Assembly: GCA_934569225.1 (NCBI GenBank)
Contig: CAKTKC010000006.1
Location: 55,740 to 119,739 of the forward strand
DNA: 64,000 bases
Origin: an uncultured Oscillospiraceae bacterium
GTDB taxonomy: Bacteria > Bacillota > Clostridia > Oscillospirales > Oscillospiraceae
Direction of reading: 5' to 3'
Made by a program: the position numbers and the translations under genes. Shown here piece by piece: positions 35,549 through 43,301 of the stretch. Numbering within the stretch: position 1 is the stretch's first letter; every line of letters starts with the position of its first letter. The notes under the pieces were generated by a model. That model was not told where the DNA came from, did not search any database, and worked only from the letters and a program-made list of their open reading frames with translations.

Positions 35549-35773
35549 TCAGCGTTTCCATGGGTCGTCGTCCTGCACGAACTCGAACAGATCCCCCGGC
35601 TGGCATTGCAGCTCCCGGCAGATGGCGTCCATGGTGCTCATGCGCACGGCCTTGGCCTTGCCGGTTTTCAGAATGGACAGGTTGGCGGGGGTCATGCCCA
35701 CCCGGTTCGCCAGCTCCAGAGAAGTCATCTTCCGCTTCGCCAGCATCATATCCAGATTCACAATAATCGCCAT
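35549..35773 (-). CDS. Small Cro/C1-type HTH regulator (YozG-like)
   Basis: 74 residues, essentially one helix-turn-helix domain: VNLDMMLAKRKMTSLELANRVGMTPANLSILKTGKAKAVRMSTMDAICRELQCQPGDLFEF. This HTH_26 type is nearly always encoded next to a DUF2975 membrane protein (YoaS-YozG in Bacillus), as here, 8 bases downstream. Probably a repressor of its own operon; an AATTAT-N9-ATAATT palindrome overlaps the promoter -35 box. GAGGCGG serves as ribosome site. Confidence 0.9.
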   Translation of the reverse strand: MAIIVNLDMMLAKRKMTSLELANRVGMTPANLSILKTGKAKAVRMSTMDAICRELQCQPGDLFEFVQDDDPWKR

Positions 35774-35781
35774 ACGCCGCC

Positions 35782-36225
35782 TCACACCGTCAGATCGTTT
35801 TCTTCCCGGATCTCCACCGCAGCGGCCATGACGTTCTTCACCACGCTCACCGCCAGCGCCAGAAACGCCATGATCATGGTCATGAAAATCAGGGGCGGAT
35901 AGAAGAACGCGGCAGGCAGGCAGATGCCGCTTACCGCCGCGCAGCACCAGCGGATGCGCCGCAGAAACCGGACGTTCTGGGTAACGAACACGTCCTCTGC
36001 AAGAATATTCCGCACCAGCCGCTCCATGCAGGAAAGGGCGTACAGCACCGCGGGAACGCAGCAGTAAAACCCGATCATGATCGCCGCCGCGCCGTACCGC
36101 CCCAGCGGCCGCAGGTTCTGATACCACCGCAGCAGCCCCGGCATAGCGAACATCAGCAGACAGATGATAATGAACAGCACCCGGCTGCACCAAAGGGTAA
36201 ATTTCGCAGAAAGCTGTGAATTCAT
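35782..36225 (-). CDS. DUF2975 (YoaS-like) membrane protein
   Basis: 147 residues with four membrane spans (about 12-32, 48-70, 100-118, 120-140). Family features: RWYQNLRPLG after span one, CCVPAVLYAL, the RLVRNILAEDVFVTQNVRFLRRIRWCC cytoplasmic loop and VEIREENDLTV at the C-terminus. Forms a cassette with the small HTH regulator just downstream. GGAGG before ATG 36225 chooses this start. Function unknown beyond the regulatory association. Confidence 0.88.
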   Translation of the reverse strand: MNSQLSAKFTLWCSRVLFIIICLLMFAMPGLLRWYQNLRPLGRYGAAAIMIGFYCCVPAVLYALSCMERLVRNILAEDVFVTQNVRFLRRIRWCCAAVSGICLPAAFFYPPLIFMTMIMAFLALAVSVVKNVMAAAVEIREENDLTV

Positions 36226-36247
36226 AAAAGCACCTCCGTTTGCCTGG

Positions 36248-36281
36248 AGTGTACCATAGAAATTATCGAATGTCAATAATT
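36248..36281 (-). promoter_or_regulatory. Promoter and operator candidate of the DUF2975-HTH operon
   Basis: On the - strand TTGACA (36276-36271), 17-base spacer, TACACT (36253-36248). The inverted repeat AATTAT-N9-ATAATT (36261-36281) overlaps the -35 box and is a likely site for the small HTH protein. Confidence 0.7.
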
Positions 36282-36392
36282 ATTTTCCCATTTACGAGAA
36301 TCGCGTTTTCCCGCCGCCCGAAAACTTGTTACAGAACTTCATACGAGCTTAACATTTTCCCACTTTAATCGTTAATATTTTACCGGTATAAT

Positions 36393-36548
36393 AAGGCCAT
36401 AAAGATCAAGACAACGTTAGCCCCGCCGCAAGGCACATGGGGCAGTATATAAATTTGCTACCAACCTTCATCTTTTTCATTTTTTCCTCTCCTCTTTTCT
36501 TGTTGCAAAATCCGCGGCGGTGAGCCGCGGATTTTGCATTTCTTTTTA
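36393..36548 (+). ncRNA. Candidate structured small RNA with its own promoter and terminator
   Basis: TATAAT at 36387-36392 is followed by about 150 bases ending in a perfect 15-bp terminator stem (TGCAAAATCCGCGGC, 36504-36518, with 36524-36538) and TTTCTTTTT. The 5' part has a nested stem GCCCC-GCC-GCAA-GGC-acat-GGGGC (36420-36443) closed by a GNRA tetraloop, then a pyrimidine-rich single-stranded tract (36463-36502). A 28-codon frame (36437-36523, MGQYINLL..., hydrophobic) exists inside with a poor ribosome site, so a small membrane peptide cannot be excluded. No match to a known RNA family is recognised. Confidence 0.5.
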
Positions 36549-36580
36549 ATCAAAACTTAAGCTGTCCGCACCGTTTTCCG

Positions 36581-36609
36581 TTGCAAACGGGAATATAGTA
36601 TGGTATAAT
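36581..36609 (+). promoter_or_regulatory. Promoter of the small-exporter/HIT genes
   Basis: TTGCAA (36581-36586), 17-base spacer, TATAAT (36604-36609) with an extended TGG. Starts about 28 bases before the ATG. Confidence 0.75.
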
Positions 36610-36636
36610 AGGGAAAATTCACGTTAAGGTGATGGA

Positions 36637-37110
36637 ATGTTTGCCAAATATCTTCTGATTTTCTTCGTGTCCATGGTGCCGCTGGTGGAGCTGCGGGGCG
36701 GTATCGTTATGGCCGTGGGCATGGACCTGGACTACTGGACGTCCCTGGCGGTGTGCGTCGTGGGCAATATGCTGCCGGTGCCGCTGATCTACTTCTTCGC
36801 CCGGAAGGTGCTGCACTGGGGCGCGGACAAAAAATATATCGGGAAGTTCTTTTCCTACTGCCTGGAAAAGGGCGAGAACGCCGGTCACAAGCTGATGAAA
36901 AAGGCCGGACGGAGCGGATTGTTCCTGGCGCTGATGCTGTTCGTCGGCATTCCCATTCCCGGCACCGGCGCGTGGACGGGAACCCTTGCGGCCAGTTTTC
37001 TGGACATGGGCATCAAAACCACGGCGCTGTCCGTTTCTCTGGGCGTCATTATCGCGGGAATCATCATGGGAGCCGCCAGCATGGCGGGCGTCCATGTTTT
37101 TGGTCTGTAA
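36637..37110 (+). CDS. Small multidrug-export-family membrane protein (COG2426/PF06695)
   Basis: 157 residues with about four membrane spans. PF06695 signatures are FVSMVPLVELRGGIVMAVGMDLDYW, VVGNMLPVPLIYFFARKVL and FVGIPIPGTGAWTGTLAASFLDMGIK near residues 100-128, followed by VIIAGIIMGAASM. Proteins of this group are annotated as small multidrug exporters but distantly resemble the SNARE-associated/DedA fold; direct transport evidence is thin. A HIT-domain gene follows after 13 bases with a GGAGG site, probably co-transcribed. Confidence 0.85.
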   Translation: MFAKYLLIFFVSMVPLVELRGGIVMAVGMDLDYWTSLAVCVVGNMLPVPLIYFFARKVLHWGADKKYIGKFFSYCLEKGENAGHKLMKKAGRSGLFLALMLFVGIPIPGTGAWTGTLAASFLDMGIKTTALSVSLGVIIAGIIMGAASMAGVHVFGL

Positions 37111-37123
37111 GGAGGAAACATAA

Positions 37124-37465
<342 letters not shown>

Positions 37466-37471
37466 CAGTTC

Positions 37472-37501
37472 AAAACCGGCATCCTTCGGGTGCCGGTTTT
37501 T
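37472..37501 (+). terminator. Terminator after the HIT gene
   Basis: AAAACCGGCATCC-TTCG-GGGTGCCGGTTTT, a stem closed by a UUCG tetraloop with one T-G pair and a T tract. Confidence 0.92.
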
Positions 37502-37506
37502 CGCGC

Positions 37507-37534
37507 TTGACATCTCACATTTTTTTGCTATACT
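37507..37534 (+). promoter_or_regulatory. Promoter of the TPP riboswitch-thiT unit
   Basis: TTGACA (37507-37512), 16-base spacer, TATACT (37529-37534), extended TGC. Confidence 0.8.
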
Positions 37535-37558
37535 AACCACAGATCGCAAAACAAATAA

Positions 37559-37650
37559 GTCTTCGGGGAGCCGGGAAGACCGGCTGAGAGTGGGCGTGTG
37601 CGCCCTGACCCGTGAACCTGATACGGCTAATACCGTCGGAGGGAAAGATG
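37559..37650 (+). ncRNA. TPP riboswitch (THI element)
   Basis: Contains the conserved blocks GGGGAGCC near the start, GGCTGAGAG, then GACCCGTGAACCTGAT and GGAGGGAAAG at the end, in the correct order for a thiamine-pyrophosphate aptamer. It stands 80 bases upstream of thiT and feeds an attenuator hairpin. Confidence 0.96.
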
Positions 37651-37669
37651 CATATATGGGATACAATTC

Positions 37670-37717
37670 AGTATCGCGTTGCACCTGGACGGTTTGCAAT
37701 GCGATACTTATTTTTTT
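37670..37717 (+). terminator. Riboswitch-controlled attenuator of thiT
   Basis: AGTATCGCGTTGCA pairs with TGCAATGCGATACT (37695-37708, one G-U), followed by TATTTTTTT running into the GGAGG site. Terminates transcription when TPP is bound, by the usual logic of such elements. Confidence 0.85.
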
Positions 37718-37730
37718 GGAGGTTCCCAAA

Positions 37731-38378
37731 ATGAAAACCAAAAGACTGACGGAAAGCGCCATGCTGCTGGCGCTGGCCATCGTGCTGGAGCTGATCTCCA
37801 AGGCCATCATCCCCGAAATGCCCTTCGGCGGTCAGGTGACCCTGGTGGCCATGCTCCCGGTGGTGCTGATCTCCTACCGCTACGGCGTGAAGTGGGGCTT
37901 CGTTTCCGGCTTCTGCTACGCGCTGCTGGAAATGGCGCTGGGCGCGAAAACCGTGAGCGCCGCCTTCCAGCCCGGCTATTTCGGCGACGGCACCATGATC
38001 TTCAAGGCCATTCTCATGTGTCTGCTGGACTATCTGCTTGCCTACACCATGATGGGTCTGGGCGGCATCTTCCGGGATAAGATCAAGAACCCCGGCACCA
38101 GCCTGATGTGCGGTTCTCTGGTGGCGCTGGGTGCGCGGTATCTGTCTCACATTCTGTCCGGCTACCTGCTGTTCTCCGGCTGGGCGGAGTGGTTCTTCAC
38201 CCAGGACGGCTTCCCCGCCTGGGGCGCAAAGCTGGTGGAAAGTCTCAGCCCTGTCGCGCTGGGCTGGGTCTATTCCATTGTGTACAACGGCTTCTACATG
38301 GTTCCCGAGCTGATCCTCACCGCCATCGCGGCGCAGCTGATCGCCAGAATTCCGAAGATCGTGGTCAAGATGGGATAA
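37731..38378 (+). CDS. thiT: Thiamine ECF transporter S-component ThiT
   Basis: 215 residues, six membrane spans, the thiamine-specific subunit of an energy-coupling-factor importer that uses a shared EcfAAT module encoded elsewhere. ThiT features: MKTKRLTESAMLLALAIVLEL at the N-terminus with the AxxxA contact for EcfT, FGGQVTLVAMLPVVLISYRYGVKWG, FQPGYFGDG and the aromatic-rich SGYLLFSGWAEWFF pocket segment. GGAGG and ATG 37731 follow the TPP riboswitch, which supports the thiamine assignment strongly. Confidence 0.95.
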   Translation: MKTKRLTESAMLLALAIVLELISKAIIPEMPFGGQVTLVAMLPVVLISYRYGVKWGFVSGFCYALLEMALGAKTVSAAFQPGYFGDGTMIFKAILMCLLDYLLAYTMMGLGGIFRDKIKNPGTSLMCGSLVALGARYLSHILSGYLLFSGWAEWFFTQDGFPAWGAKLVESLSPVALGWVYSIVYNGFYMVPELILTAIAAQLIARIPKIVVKMG

Positions 38379-38386
38379 TTGACTGC

Positions 38387-38506
38387 GCCCCTTGCCTCTC
38401 CCTATGGGAGAGGTGTCTGAGCGAAGCGAAGACGGAGAGGGGAAACGGGGTGCAATACCCTCTCAGTCACCTTCGGTGACAGCTCTCCCAGAGGGAGAGC
38501 CAAGGT
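38387..38506 (+). repeat. R1 element copy 3
   Basis: About 120 bp, same orientation as copy 1, from CCCCTTGCCTCTCCCTATGG to CAGAGGGAGAGCCAAGG, just after thiT and before an H hairpin. Lies between convergent genes. Confidence 0.85.
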
Positions 38507-38525
38507 ATAGCAGTTGTCACGAAAA

Positions 38526-38555
38526 ATGGAGCGTATCCGCACGGATACGCTCCAT
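38526..38555 (-). terminator. H hairpin copy 2, terminator for the SLH gene
   Basis: Same 14-bp stem as copy 1; on the - strand followed by TTTTTC, 43 bases after the SLH-protein stop. Confidence 0.8.
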
Positions 38556-38597
38556 TCACTGTTTTATGCCCCCATCGAAGCCCGGGGCGTTTGTCTT

Positions 38598-39803
38598 TTA
38601 TGCCTTCGCAATCATTCCATTTTCCATCTGCCACGCGCGATAGAGAATTTCCGCGGCAGTCTCCCGGGTCAGCGGGGCGTCGGTTTCCAATGGGAAGCCA
38701 TTCCGGGCGGCAGCCGCCAGAGCGTCCTGCGCCCAGGCGGAGATTTCCGATTCCTCCGCCGACGTTTCCGCGGCTTCCTCCGGGGTGTCCGCCGTCAGCG
38801 CCAGAGCGTTTTTCAGCATGACACTCGCTTCCGCGCCGGTGATGATTTCGTCAGCACCGAAGGTCTGCTGATCGGGCAGTCCCGCCGTCAGGCCGGAACG
38901 CACAGCGGCGGCAAGATAGGGCTGGAGCCACTGGGGGATTTCGTCGGTGAACCCCGCGCCGGTCAGTTCCTCGTCCACGGGGATGTTCAGCGTTCTGACC
39001 AGCATGGTGACGAATTCGCCCCGGCTCACCGGCCTGTCCGGGCTGAAACAGGGATTCCCCGCCACATTTTCCCCGGAGAAAATTCCGGTGTTCTTCATCC
39101 ACTCCGCAGAGAACCGGCAGTCCCTGCCCACCGTATCGGTGTACTGGGTCGCGTCGGCGGGCTTGAGGATGGTGATGGTGACGGTGGCTTCCCGGGAGGT
39201 TTTCCCGGAAGCGTCGGTGGCCGTGAAGGTGAAGGAATCAATGCCCACCTTGTTCTTTTTGGGCGTGTAGGTGAAGCTTCCGTCCGGCTGGAGGGTCACG
39301 GTGCCCCGCTTGGGCTGGCGGACAACGGTGTAGATCACGTTCTCCCCCTCCGGGTCGGCGACCTTCAATTTGCCGTCGGCGGCGAGATTTTTGTAGGTTT
39401 CCAGGGCGGAGTCCTCCGCCACGGGGGGCTTGTTTTCCTTGCCCCGGATGCCGATGGTCATGGCGGCGGACGCCTCCACGCCGTCGGGATAGATGGGCAA
39501 GTATCCCACCTCGGCAGTCTCATCCAGTTCGGTCAGGCGAGGGGAAAAGGTCATCTGCGCCGCCTGCTCGGCGGTGAGAACGTCCCCGGGGACAAGAGCG
39601 CGCTCGCCCAGCATTACGGTGCCCACCTTTTTATCCGGCAGGCTGGTGATGCAGATGCCCGCAATGGGGGTCTCCCCGGAAAAATCCTCCGCAGAGAAGC
39701 AGTAGACGCCGTCGCAGTCCACCTCAGCGGCGGCCGCGGCGCAGGACAGCCCCGCAATGCAGCACACCGCCAGCAGCAGAGCCAATAGTCGATTTCGGAA
39801 CAT
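38598..39803 (-). CDS. Secreted cell-surface protein with Ig-like and S-layer homology (SLH) domains
   Basis: 401 residues. Signal peptide MFRNRLLALLLAVCCIAGLSCAAAAA; a unique N-terminal region (27-120); one cadherin/Big_9-like Ig domain (about 125-212, with PKRGTVTLQPDGSFTYTPKKNKVGIDSFTFTATDASG); and a C-terminal SLH region of about two and a half to three repeats (218-275, 282-335, 350-401) that binds pyruvylated secondary wall polymer. GGAGG before ATG 39803 fixes the start. Single gene ending in an H terminator. No catalytic domain; likely structural or adhesive. Confidence 0.85.
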   Translation of the reverse strand: MFRNRLLALLLAVCCIAGLSCAAAAAEVDCDGVYCFSAEDFSGETPIAGICITSLPDKKVGTVMLGERALVPGDVLTAEQAAQMTFSPRLTELDETAEVGYLPIYPDGVEASAAMTIGIRGKENKPPVAEDSALETYKNLAADGKLKVADPEGENVIYTVVRQPKRGTVTLQPDGSFTYTPKKNKVGIDSFTFTATDASGKTSREATVTITILKPADATQYTDTVGRDCRFSAEWMKNTGIFSGENVAGNPCFSPDRPVSRGEFVTMLVRTLNIPVDEELTGAGFTDEIPQWLQPYLAAAVRSGLTAGLPDQQTFGADEIITGAEASVMLKNALALTADTPEEAAETSAEESEISAWAQDALAAAARNGFPLETDAPLTRETAAEILYRAWQMENGMIAKA

Positions 39804-39885
39804 GGCAATACCTCCAAAAAATGATTTCCGGTGGTATTGTTTGCCAATGTTGGAAAAATTATTCCCACAAATTTTTTCGTGGGGT

Positions 39886-39951
39886 GTACCCCCGCGTACC
39901 CTCTCCGTCCTCGCTGCGCTCGGCCACCTCTCCCAAAAGGAGAGGCAAGAG
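39886..39951 (-). repeat. R1 element copy 4, outer half only
   Basis: Only one half of R1 (complement of the CTTGCCTCTCC...GACGGAGAGGG part). Order relative to the following half is swapped compared with complete copies. Confidence 0.75.
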
Positions 39952-39982
39952 AGATGCGCGCCATTTTTCCTGCCGTGGTACA

Positions 39983-40045
39983 CCCCCTTGGCTCTCCCTT
40001 TGGGAGAGCTGTCACCGCAGGTGACTGAGAGGGTTCTGCACCCCC
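39983..40045 (-). repeat. R1 element copy 4, inner half only
   Basis: The other half of R1 (CTTGGCTCTCCCTTTGGGAG to GGTGACTGAGAGGG, inverted), 31 bases after the first half. The order is half A then half B on the + strand, the reverse of complete inverted copies, so the halves behave as separate modules. Confidence 0.75.
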
Positions 40046-40101
40046 GTTCGACCGGGTTTATAAAAAATTCAAAATTAGGTGCAGACAATCGGCAGCTTTT
40101 G

Positions 40102-40110
40102 TGTTATACT
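40102..40110 (+). promoter_or_regulatory. Extended -10 element upstream of the DUF3810 gene
   Basis: TGTTATACT, 64 bases before the TTG start; no convincing -35. Confidence 0.4.
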
Positions 40111-40174
40111 ATTAAAATCTATACGTGTGCGTTGCGTACATTCTGTTTTTCGCTGTCTGAAGGAGGCGTTTCCT

Positions 40175-41344
40175 TTGAAATATTGGTTTGGCTACCTCAC
40201 CGCCGCCATCTTCGGCGCCATCACCTGGGTGCTGATGCGGTTCGGTGAACGGTTTTCTACCCTGGTGGATATGGTGTACCCCTACGTCATCCGCACTTCG
40301 GAGTCCATTCTCGCCCAGTGGGCAAGCGGCGCGGATTTCCCCGTCTGGCAGCTGCTGGCCGTGGCGCTGGGGGCGCTGATCCTTGCCAGCATCGTGCTGA
40401 TGATCGTGCTGAAATGGAACCCCATTCAGTGGGGCGGCTGGGTGCTCGCGGTTTTTGCCGGAATCTACATGCTCCACACCATACTCTGGGGTCTGAATTA
40501 CTACTCCGGCCCCCTGTCCGACGACATGCGGCTGGACGTGGGCAGCTACAATCTGGAGGAGCTGACCGAAGCCACCGAATACTACCGGGACAAGGCCAAC
40601 GCCCTCGCTCTGGAAGTCAACCGGGATGGGAGCGGAAATGTGGCCTTCGCGGACTTTGACGCGCTGGCGCTCAAGGCCGGCGAGGGCTTCCAGACGCTGA
40701 CCTACGACTACTTCTATCCCATTTTCGCCGGTTCCACCCTTCCGGTGAAGAAGCTGGGCTGGGCGGATATGTATTCCTCCATGGGCATCACCGGCGTCAC
40801 CTTCGGCCTGACCGGCGAAGCCTGCGTCAATCCCCAGATCCCCGACGTGTCCCTGCCCTTCACCATCTGCCACGAAATGGCTCACCGTATGTGCATCGCC
40901 CCGGAGCGGGACGCCAATTTTGCCGCGTTCCTGGCCGCCTCCGTTCATTCCGACCCGGAATTCCAGTACAGCGCCTACTTTATGGCCTTCCGCTACTGCT
41001 ACAGCGCCCTGAGCAGCGTCAATAACCAGTCCGCCGCCGCGGCCGCCGCCCGGGTGAGCGCCGGGGTCAACGACAATCTGAAATTCGACATGGCTGCCTA
41101 CAACAGCTTCTTCAATTCCCGGAAAAGCACCGCCGCCACGAACATCGCCGACGCCGCCAACGACACCTATCTCAAGGTCAGCGGCGACGAAAGCGGCGTC
41201 GCTTCCTACGGTGAGGTCTGCGACCTTCTGGTGAACTGGCACATCCAGACCGTGGTGCTGCCCTCCATCACCGTGGAGGAATCCCCCTTCGACCCCTACG
41301 ACGAGACCCAGGTAGACCTGAGCGGCATCGTCAACGCAAGGTGA
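40175..41344 (+). CDS. DUF3810 family membrane metalloprotease-like protein
   Basis: 389 residues from TTG 40175, chosen because AAGGAGG lies eight bases upstream and the frame before it is not family-like. Three membrane spans in the first 110 residues are followed by an extracellular or cytoplasmic domain with the zinc-peptidase motif HEMAH (ICHEMAHRMCIAPERDANF, about residues 232-250), which includes a downstream Glu as possible third ligand. Preceded by GLTGEACVNPQIPDVSLPF, also conserved. Overlaps rsmG by the end of its stop region, so co-transcription is likely. Substrate unknown. Confidence 0.78.
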   Translation: MKYWFGYLTAAIFGAITWVLMRFGERFSTLVDMVYPYVIRTSESILAQWASGADFPVWQLLAVALGALILASIVLMIVLKWNPIQWGGWVLAVFAGIYMLHTILWGLNYYSGPLSDDMRLDVGSYNLEELTEATEYYRDKANALALEVNRDGSGNVAFADFDALALKAGEGFQTLTYDYFYPIFAGSTLPVKKLGWADMYSSMGITGVTFGLTGEACVNPQIPDVSLPFTICHEMAHRMCIAPERDANFAAFLAASVHSDPEFQYSAYFMAFRYCYSALSSVNNQSAAAAAARVSAGVNDNLKFDMAAYNSFFNSRKSTAATNIADAANDTYLKVSGDESGVASYGEVCDLLVNWHIQTVVLPSITVEESPFDPYDETQVDLSGIVNAR

Positions 41345-41349
41345 CGGCC

Positions 41350-42045
41350 ATGATGAGACAGACTTTGGACGCGGGTCTGCCCGAGCTGGGGCTTGACCTG
41401 CCGGAAAGCGCGCGCCAGACCCTCTGCGATTTCGGCGCCGCCGTTATTAAACAGAATGAGGTCATGAACCTCACCGCCATCACCCAGCCGGATCAGGTGG
41501 CGAAGCTCCATTTGCTGGACAGCCTAACGGTGCTCACCGCCGCCGATCTGCGGGGCAAGCGGGTCATTGACGTGGGCTGCGGCGCGGGATTTCCCGGTGT
41601 GCCGCTGGCCATCGCCTGCCCGGAAGCGCAGGTGACGCTGCTGGACAGTCTGGGCAAGCGCATGAAATGGCTGGAAGAAATCCTCCCCCAGCTGGGCGTC
41701 CGCGCCCAGTGCGTCACCGCACGGGCGGAGGAAGCAGCGGCGGAAGGGCGGGAACGCTACGACTACGCCGTCTCCCGTGCGGTCGCCCGGCTGAACATCC
41801 TGCTGGAGCTGACTGCCCCCTACGTAAAGGTCGGCGGCGCGGTGCTGGCCATGAAAGGCTCCGCCGCAAGGGAGGAGCTGGCAGAATGTACCTCCGCCAT
41901 CAAAAAGCTGGGGTTGCAGCTGGAATCGGTGAAGGAATTCTCCATTGACGGGGCGTCCCACGCGGTCATCGTCCTGCAGAAAATCGCCCCCACGCCGAAG
42001 CAATACCCCCGCCGCTACGCGAAAATCAAGCAATCGCCGCTTTAA
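41350..42045 (+). CDS. rsmG: 16S rRNA (guanine527-N7)-methyltransferase RsmG
   Basis: Methylates G527 of 16S rRNA with SAM (loss gives low-level streptomycin resistance in other bacteria). About 231 residues with MNLTAITQPDQVAKLHLLDSL, motif I VIDVGCGAGFPGVPLAI, LLDSLGKRMKWL and the SRAVARLNILLEL block. Start uncertain: GTG 41341 would overlap the upstream stop; ATG 41350 or 41353 fits the AAGGTG site better. Last gene of the DUF3810-rsmG pair. Confidence 0.94.
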   Translation: MMRQTLDAGLPELGLDLPESARQTLCDFGAAVIKQNEVMNLTAITQPDQVAKLHLLDSLTVLTAADLRGKRVIDVGCGAGFPGVPLAIACPEAQVTLLDSLGKRMKWLEEILPQLGVRAQCVTARAEEAAAEGRERYDYAVSRAVARLNILLELTAPYVKVGGAVLAMKGSAAREELAECTSAIKKLGLQLESVKEFSIDGASHAVIVLQKIAPTPKQYPRRYAKIKQSPL

Positions 42046-42069
42046 GACATTTTTGAAAGTGAGGTTTTT

Positions 42070-42687
42070 ATGGACGCAGCTCTCAGTATCGCTCTGGGAT
42101 ATTTCGCCGGTTCCCTCAGCCCGTCCTCTCTGGTGGGCAGGGTGAAGAAGACCGACGTGCGCAAATCCGGCACCGGTAACCTGGGCGCTACCAACACCAT
42201 GCTGGTTCTCGGCTGGGGCGCGGGAATTTTCGTCATGCTCTTTGACCTGATGAAGTCCTTTCTCTCCGGCAAGCTGGCGCAGTACCTGTTTCCCGGACTC
42301 AGCGTCGCGGGGATGCTGGCCTGCATCGGCGCCATGATCGGCCACTGCTTCCCGGTGTTTCACCGCTTCCGGGGCGGCAAGGGGCTGGCGGCCTTCGGCG
42401 GTCTGGTCATTTACTGCGGGTTAAAGTACGTCCCCATCGTGCTGTGCGCCGGATGGGCGGTCATGTGGGTCTTCGACTGCACCGTGATGTTCCCCATAAC
42501 GGTGGGCATCGCCCTGCCCCTGCTGATGTACCTTTTCGGCGAAGCACCGGCGAAAATTATCACCGCCGTCTGCGCCGGAGCGGTGCTGGACGTGATGCAC
42601 ATCGGCAACATGAAAAAAGCCCTCGCCGGGGACGAGATCATGCACGTCCGGGGCTATTTCAGGGAAAAACTGCACAAAGAACACTGA
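42070..42687 (+). CDS. plsY: Glycerol-3-phosphate acyltransferase PlsY
   Basis: Membrane enzyme transferring acyl groups from acyl-phosphate to glycerol-3-phosphate, first step of phospholipid synthesis. 205 residues with five or so spans; motifs GYFAGSLSPSSLVG, KSGTGNLGATNTM and GHCFPVFHRFRGGKG. The normally conserved S-x-P of motif 1 is present as SLSPSS. The last 30 residues (MKKALAGDEIMHVRGYFREKLH) extend the protein slightly. GTGAGG ribosome site 24 bases after rsmG. Confidence 0.93.
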   Translation: MDAALSIALGYFAGSLSPSSLVGRVKKTDVRKSGTGNLGATNTMLVLGWGAGIFVMLFDLMKSFLSGKLAQYLFPGLSVAGMLACIGAMIGHCFPVFHRFRGGKGLAAFGGLVIYCGLKYVPIVLCAGWAVMWVFDCTVMFPITVGIALPLLMYLFGEAPAKIITAVCAGAVLDVMHIGNMKKALAGDEIMHVRGYFREKLHKEH

Positions 42688-42719
42688 AAAGTTTTCGCCC
42701 GAAAAAGTGAAAGTTTTCC

Positions 42720-42748
42720 TTTACTTTTGGGCAAACTTGTGATATACT
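42720..42748 (+). promoter_or_regulatory. Promoter of rpsO
   Basis: TTTACT (42720-42725), 17-base spacer, TATACT (42743-42748) with TGA (extended -10). Confidence 0.75.
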
Positions 42749-42754
42749 CGAAAA

Positions 42755-42873
42755 GCTGGTTATGACCAGACACAATTTTTGCGCCCGTTGCTCAGTTGTG
42801 GGACAACGCCCATGCGGCACTTCACCGGCCCCTACTTAGCTCCCGGGCTACCGATTTGAAAGGTGGAAAAATC
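42755..42873 (+). ncRNA. rpsO leader, candidate S15-binding RNA
   Basis: About 120-base leader with inverted repeats: CTGGTTATGACCAG (42756-42769), TTGCTCAGTTGTGGGACAAC near 42789-42808, and a GGC...GCCC pairing around the ribosome site. S15 represses its own mRNA through such leaders in many bacteria; this particular architecture is not one I recognise. Confidence 0.35.
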
Positions 42874-43140
42874 ATGATTCAGAAGGAAAAGAAGACCCAG
42901 GTCATCCTGGACAACGCGACCCACGAGGGCGACACCGGTTCTCCCGAGGTTCAGATTGCTATCCTGACTGCCCGTATCAACGAGCTGACCGAGCATCTGC
43001 GCGTCCACAAGCACGACAACCACTCCCGCCGTGGTCTGCTGATGATGGTCGGTAAGCGCCGCAGTCTGCTGGACTATCTGGCCAAGAAGGACATCAACCG
43101 CTACCGTGCTGTGATCGCCAAGCTGGGTATCCGTAAGTAA
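42874..43140 (+). CDS. rpsO: 30S ribosomal protein S15
   Basis: 88 residues, exactly the family length. [53 protein letters not shown] is the full S15 signature. GAAAGGTGG ribosome site before ATG 42874. Followed by a terminator and then pnp, the widely conserved rpsO-pnp order. Confidence 0.99.
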   Translation: MIQKEKKTQVILDNATHEGDTGSPEVQIAILTARINELTEHLRVHKHDNHSRRGLLMMVGKRRSLLDYLAKKDINRYRAVIAKLGIRK

Positions 43141-43150
43141 GAGATTGGAA

Positions 43151-43177
43151 GGGGCGACTGTCGTCGCCCCTTTTCTT
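43151..43177 (+). terminator. Terminator after rpsO
   Basis: GGGGCGAC-TGTC-GTCGCCCC followed by TTTTCTT. Confidence 0.88.
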
Positions 43178-43201
43178 CGTGTCTCTGCCAATCCTTAAAA
43201 C

Positions 43202-43271
43202 ACGGGAGATGCTTTAGCAGTTGAATGTGCCGCCGGAATCCGGCCGCAGATTCAAGTGCTAAACCTCCCGT
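43202..43271 (+). promoter_or_regulatory. Long imperfect stem-loop in the pnp leader
   Basis: Arms ACGGGAG..TTTAGCA.TTGAAT..TGC.GCCGG and complement span 70 bases around an AATC loop, with isolated G-G or C-C mismatches and one bulge. It ends 30 bases before the pnp start. It resembles in position the RNase III-cleaved leader hairpin that lets PNPase repress its own mRNA in enterobacteria; no T tract, so not a terminator. Confidence 0.65.
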
Positions 43272-43301
43272 ACAAATAACATTCAATTAGGAGGTAAACC
43301 A

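Noticed and set aside
36437..36523. Calling the 28-codon hydrophobic frame a gene
   Set aside because: Weak ribosome site and overlap with the terminator stem; kept only as an option within the RNA candidate.
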